From an uncultured Eubacterium sp. (lineage in GTDB: Bacteria; Bacillota; Clostridia; Peptostreptococcales; Anaerovoracaceae): 7,990 nucleotides of DNA. This document shows positions 6,099 to 7,990 of this stretch, piece by piece. Under the pieces are notes generated by a model that was given only the letters and a program-made list of their open reading frames with translations, was not told the origin of the DNA and searched no databases. Every line of letters begins with the position of its first letter. Positions within the stretch are counted from its first letter, which is position 1. The stretch spans positions 1-7,990 of the forward strand of contig CALCKF010000041.1 of NCBI GenBank assembly GCA_937966095.1, read 5' to 3'. Position numbers and translations under genes: made by a program.

Positions 6099-7990
6099 AT
6101 GAACGTTATTGCGCTCATTGCCGTTTTTGCGGCAATCATTGGCCTGATCGTTGCTGTAGGCTTGGCGACATGGATAAGCAAAGCTGATGAAGGTAACGAC
6201 AGAATGAAGGAAATATCAGGGTACATAAGAGTAGGAGCCATGGCATTTCTTTCAAGAGAATACAAGATAATGATTCCGGTGATCATTATCCTGTTTTTGC
6301 TGATAGGTATATTTATCAGCTGGATAACAGGTATACTCTATGTATGCGGAGCTCTGCTCTCAGTGCTCGCAGGATTCTTTGGAATGAAGGTGGCTACCCT
6401 TGGAAACGTAAGGACTGCAAATGCCGCCATGGAATCCGGCATGAACAAGGCTCTTAAGATAGCCTTCAGATCAGGTGCCGTTATGGGACTGGCTGTGACC
6501 GGCCTCGGTCTTTTCGGGCTTGGAGTTATAATATGTGTTCTCGATCTGGCTACTGTTATGCAGTGTCTTACAGGCTTCGGGCTTGGTGCATCATCGATGG
6601 CCCTGTTCGGAAGGGTAGGCGGCGGTATATACACAAAGGCTGCCGATGTTGGTGCTGATCTTGTAGGTAAGGTAGAGGCAGGAATACCGGAAGATGATCC
6701 TAGAAACCCTGCAGTAATTGCAGACAATGTAGGAGATAATGTAGGTGATGTTGCCGGAATGGGATCCGACCTGTTTGAGTCATATGTGGGATCGATAATA
6801 TCAGCTGTTACTCTTGCAGCAGTTGCAGCTGTAAACTCGGGCGGACTGTTCAATGAAACTACGGCGGCTCTCTTCCCGCTGATTTTATCGGCAGTAGGAA
6901 TCATTGCTTCACTGATAGGTATATTCATGGTCAGAGGAAAGGAAGGATCAAATCCTGCCAATGCTCTCAACATGGGTACATATGTATCCGGAATAATAGT
7001 TGTTATAGCTACAGTTATACTTTCCAAGGTGATGCTGGGAACATTCAACTATGCAATTGCAATAATAGCAGGTCTGGTTGTAGGTATAGCCATAGGAAAG
7101 ATCACGGAGATATATACATCAGCAGATTATAAATCAGTTAAAAAGATAGCTGATCAGTCACAGACAGGTTCTGCGACGACAATAATAAGCGGTCTTGGTG
7201 TAGGTATGATGTCGACACTGTGGCCTATAATATGTATTGCTGTTGCTATATTCGCGGCTTATTATACAGCAGGTCTTTATGGTATAGCTCTTGCGGCAGT
7301 AGGAATGCTCTCAACTACAGGCATGACAGTTGCAGTAGATGCATATGGCCCTGTTTCCGACAATGCAGGCGGTATAGCAGAGATGTCGGAGCTTCCTGAT
7401 AATGTAAGAGAAATAACGGACAAGCTTGATTCAGTAGGTAATACAACAGCCGCTATAGGCAAGGGATTTGCAATAGGATCTGCTGCACTTACGGCACTTG
7501 CTCTGTTTGCATCTTTTTCAGAAGTATGTAAGTCAGAAGGATACGGCCTTAATGCTATAGATCTGCTTCAGCCTATCGTTGTTATAGGATTATTTGTCGG
7601 AGCTATGCTTCCTTTCCTGTTCTCTGCAATGACTATGAATTCGGTTGGTAAAGCAGCAAATCAGATGATCGAAGAGGTAAGGAGACAGTTCAGAGAAGAC
7701 AAAGGTATAATGGAAGGTACATCGAAGCCTGATTATGCAAACTGTGTTGATATCTCAACAAGGGCAGCTCTTAAGGAAATGATAGCACCGGGTTTGATGG
7801 CTATCATAGCTCCTCTGGTGATAGGAATCGTTCTTGGGGTTGAAGCACTTGGCGGCATGCTGGCAGGAGCTCTTTCCTCAGGTGTGCTTCTGGCTCTTAT
7901 GATGGCAAATGCAGGCGGTGCATGGGACAATGCCAAGAAATACATCGAAGAGGGACATTTCGGCGGTAAAGGTTCGGATTCTCATAAGGC
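6099..7990 (+). CDS. hppA: membrane-bound ion-translocating pyrophosphatase, K+-dependent type, 3'-truncated
   Basis: Hydrolyses PPi at the cytoplasmic face and pumps Na+ and/or H+ outward. The frame is open from the ATG at 6099 to the window edge (630 residues); roughly the last 40-60 residues of the family are missing. GGGAGG at 6083-6088 supports the start. Many hydrophobic helices are visible, for example ~2-25, 55-75, 79-96 and 126-147. The Mg-PPi site shows DVGADLVGKVEAG from 183 and DNVGDNVGD at 209-217. Near the visible end is the conserved NAGGAWDNAKKYIE block. Ala451 and Gly454 in GNTTAAIGKG are the K+-dependent signature (Lys at the first position in K+-independent enzymes). In helix 6, Asp224 is followed by Glu at +3 (Glu227, DLFESY), the arrangement of Na+-pumping members; plant-type H+ pumps have Glu at +7. 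Family identity is certain; ion choice is inferred. Confidence 0.96.
   Translation, partial: MNVIALIAVFAAIIGLIVAVGLATWISKADEGNDRMKEISGYIRVGAMAFLSREYKIMIPVIIILFLLIGIFISWITGILYVCGALLSVLAGFFGMKVATLGNVRTANAAMESGMNKALKIAFRSGAVMGLAVTGLGLFGLGVIICVLDLATVMQCLTGFGLGASSMALFGRVGGGIYTKAADVGADLVGKVEAGIPEDDPRNPAVIADNVGDNVGDVAGMGSDLFESYVGSIISAVTLAAVAAVNSGGLFNETTAALFPLILSAVGIIASLIGIFMVRGKEGSNPANALNMGTYVSGIIVVIATVILSKVMLGTFNYAIAIIAGLVVGIAIGKITEIYTSADYKSVKKIADQSQTGSATTIISGLGVGMMSTLWPIICIAVAIFAAYYTAGLYGIALAAVGMLSTTGMTVAVDAYGPVSDNAGGIAEMSELPDNVREITDKLDSVGNTTAAIGKGFAIGSAALTALALFASFSEVCKSEGYGLNAIDLLQPIVVIGLFVGAMLPFLFSAMTMNSVGKAANQMIEEVRRQFREDKGIMEGTSKPDYANCVDISTRAALKEMIAPGLMAIIAPLVIGIVLGVEALGGMLAGALSSGVLLALMMANAGGAWDNAKKYIEEGHFGGKGSDSHK

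Noticed and set aside
6338..7048. Open frame (236 codons) on the - strand within hppA
   Set aside because: It lies opposite a well-conserved membrane pyrophosphatase. The Pro/Ser/Thr/Ile-rich product reflects the Gly/Ala/Ile-rich membrane helices read backwards.

Overview
The window reads as a chromosomal core-metabolism locus of a low-to-mid GC Gram-positive anaerobe, most likely Bacillota, class Clostridia. The evidence is strong AGGAGG-type ribosome binding sites, heavy use of ATA (Ile) and AGA/AGG (Arg) codons, a sigma-54 gene directly upstream of a glycolytic operon, SecG following enolase, and a membrane-bound ion-pumping pyrophosphatase. All genes lie on the + strand. I cannot name the species. 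I see no tRNA, rRNA, CRISPR array, insertion sequence or prophage.

Layout: 1-1290 is the 3' part of rpoN (sigma-54), with its start outside the window. At 1287-1350 a short intergenic region holds a good sigma-A-type promoter with an inverted repeat between its -35 and -10 boxes. The lower-glycolysis cluster follows: gap (1351-2367), a 65-bp spacer with a perfect 9-bp hairpin, pgk (2433-3617), tpiA (3617-4363, overlapping pgk by one base) and eno (4380-5675). secG (5755-5985) is probably co-transcribed. A 113-bp AT-rich, structured leader then precedes hppA (6099 to the window end, truncated), a K+-dependent and probably Na+-transporting membrane pyrophosphatase.

Function: gap, pgk, tpiA and eno interconvert triose phosphates and carry them toward phosphoenolpyruvate. 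Phosphoglycerate mutase, needed between pgk and eno, is absent here, as is the CggR repressor that usually precedes gap in related operons. SecG is a small Sec translocon subunit. HppA conserves the energy of PPi hydrolysis as an ion gradient.

I do not see a clearly undescribed biological system. The points most worth a second look are: a GAPDH with several unusual residues in its dinucleotide-binding region, consistent with altered NAD/NADP preference; a sharp change in codon usage about one third of the way into that same gene; a possible operator inside the gap promoter where CggR is missing; and an hppA leader that can form two mutually exclusive structures.
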